Source: Acidobacteriota bacterium (GTDB lineage Bacteria > Acidobacteriota > Terriglobia > Terriglobales > Acidobacteriaceae). Taken from it: DNA of 6,642 nt. The notes beneath the pieces were generated by a model, which saw nothing but the letters and a program-made list of their open reading frames with translations, was not told where the DNA came from and searched no databases. The DNA lies in NCBI GenBank assembly GCA_021778875.1, contig JAJYBT010000148.1, forward strand, positions 1 through 6,642, written 5' to 3'. Positions 5,881 to 6,642 of the stretch are shown piece by piece; the first letter of the stretch is position 1; each line of letters starts with the position of its first letter. The translations under genes were made by a program, and so were the position numbers.

Positions 5881-6642
5881 ATGACACAACCCATCACCAT
5901 TGCCGTAGTCGGCTCTGGATATGTCGGACTTGTTGCAGCCGCGTGCTTTGCCGAGATTGGCCACCACGTTATCTGCGTGGACAACGACGAAGCCAAGGTG
6001 CGCATCCTGCACGAGGGCGGTGTTCCAATTCACGAGGAGCACCTGCCGGAGCTGCTGAGCCGCCACCGCGCCGGCAGGCTGGAGTTCACCACCGACCTGC
6101 ATGCCGCAACGCGCGCCGCTCAGGCCATCTTCATTGCCGTGGGAACGCCGCAGGGCAGCTCGGGAAGCGCCGACCTCTCCTATGTGGATGCGGTCGCCAG
6201 CGAGATTGCGCGCTCCATCGACTCGTACAAGGTCATCGTTGAAAAGAGTACCGTGCCGGTTTACACCAATGAGTGGATTCGCCGCGTGATCGAGCGCAAC
6301 GGCGTGTCGCGGGACATGTTCGATATCGCATCGAACCCTGAGTTTTTGCGCGAAGGCACCGCCGTGGTGGACTTTCTGCATCCCGATCGCATCGTGATTG
6401 GCGCGGCCACTGAGCGCGCCTCCGACCTGCTCGCGCGGATCTATCGGCCGCTCACCGCAGGGCACTACTATCGCGCAGCGGAAGCGATACCCGGGCCGCG
6501 CGGCGAAGACACCCCGCCGCCCATTCTGCTCACCTCAACCAAAGCGGCCGAGATCATCAAACACGCATCCAACGCTTTTCTCGCCACAAAGATTTCGTTC
6601 ATCAACGCGGTGGCCAACATCTGCGAGGCCGCCGGCGCGGAT
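5881..6642 (+). CDS. UDP-glucose 6-dehydrogenase, N-terminal 254 residues (cut by the window end)
   Basis: A cytoplasmic NAD-dependent enzyme that oxidises UDP-glucose twice to UDP-glucuronate, a precursor of acidic exopolysaccharides. The Rossmann motif GSGYVG is at residues 11-16 and D34 ends the second strand. GTP is at 88-90, and T124 lies in EKSTVPVYT. E154 and E158 fall in SNPEFLREG, and HPDRIVIG is at 167-174. K227 and N231 in AEIIKHASNAFLATK match the lysine and asparagine of the active site. The catalytic cysteine, expected shortly after residue 254, is outside the window; full length should be about 450. The usual glycine after STVPV is tyrosine here (Y128). A proline-rich insertion (PGPRGEDTPPP, 204-214) precedes the central helix. 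ATG 5881 has GAGG six bases upstream. A related GDP-mannose dehydrogenase is less likely. The gene lies 84 bases after the TetR gene. Confidence 0.93.
   Translation, partial: MTQPITIAVVGSGYVGLVAAACFAEIGHHVICVDNDEAKVRILHEGGVPIHEEHLPELLSRHRAGRLEFTTDLHAATRAAQAIFIAVGTPQGSSGSADLSYVDAVASEIARSIDSYKVIVEKSTVPVYTNEWIRRVIERNGVSRDMFDIASNPEFLREGTAVVDFLHPDRIVIGAATERASDLLARIYRPLTAGHYYRAAEAIPGPRGEDTPPPILLTSTKAAEIIKHASNAFLATKISFINAVANICEAAGAD

Noticed and set aside
5563..6465. 300-codon open frame on the - strand across the TetR and dehydrogenase genes
   Set aside because: It spans two confident genes on the other strand and shows no family motif.

Overview
The window looks like chromosomal DNA of a GC-rich bacterium. 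The best guess is an acidobacterium (Terriglobia-like). This rests on the style of the proteins (an MnmA with a GRCC/SLDDVYDARR segment, a NifS-like desulfurase next to mnmA, and a NusG-like protein opening a sugar-nucleotide locus) and is inference, because there is no rRNA gene here to test it.

Left part (about 1-1661): an accessory-looking stretch, visibly less GC-rich than the rest. A hand count gives 31 G+C in 721-780, against 46 in 2161-2220 inside mnmA. It holds the end of a small zinc-ribbon-like frame on the + strand. Facing it on the - strand is a two-gene unit: a divergent HhH-GPD/endonuclease III-like protein with an intact four-cysteine iron-sulfur loop but no catalytic lysine, followed 39 bases later by a 90-residue two-helix membrane protein. 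The unit has a good promoter (TTGTTG-17-TATAAT), a tandem 9-bp repeat at its predicted transcription start, and a terminator-like hairpin at its end.

Middle (1662-4021, - strand): a NifS/IscS-type cysteine desulfurase followed 50 bases later by mnmA. Together they form a sulfur relay: the desulfurase takes sulfur from cysteine as a persulfide, and MnmA places it on uridine 34 of the tRNAs for Lys, Glu and Gln. A consensus TTGACA -35 box lies upstream.

Right part (4022-6642, + strand): a 240-base divergent promoter region, then a NusG/RfaH/UpxY-like elongation factor, a TetR-family repressor and the first 254 codons of a UDP-glucose 6-dehydrogenase. This reads as the start of an exopolysaccharide or capsule locus with its own antitermination factor and local repressor. 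A 32-bp near-perfect inverted repeat just before the dehydrogenase ribosome binding site is the best candidate for a regulatory site.

No RNA gene, CRISPR array, insertion sequence or attachment site was seen. I found no clearly new system. The most unusual items are the lysine-less glycosylase with its membrane partner and the inverted repeat before the dehydrogenase gene.
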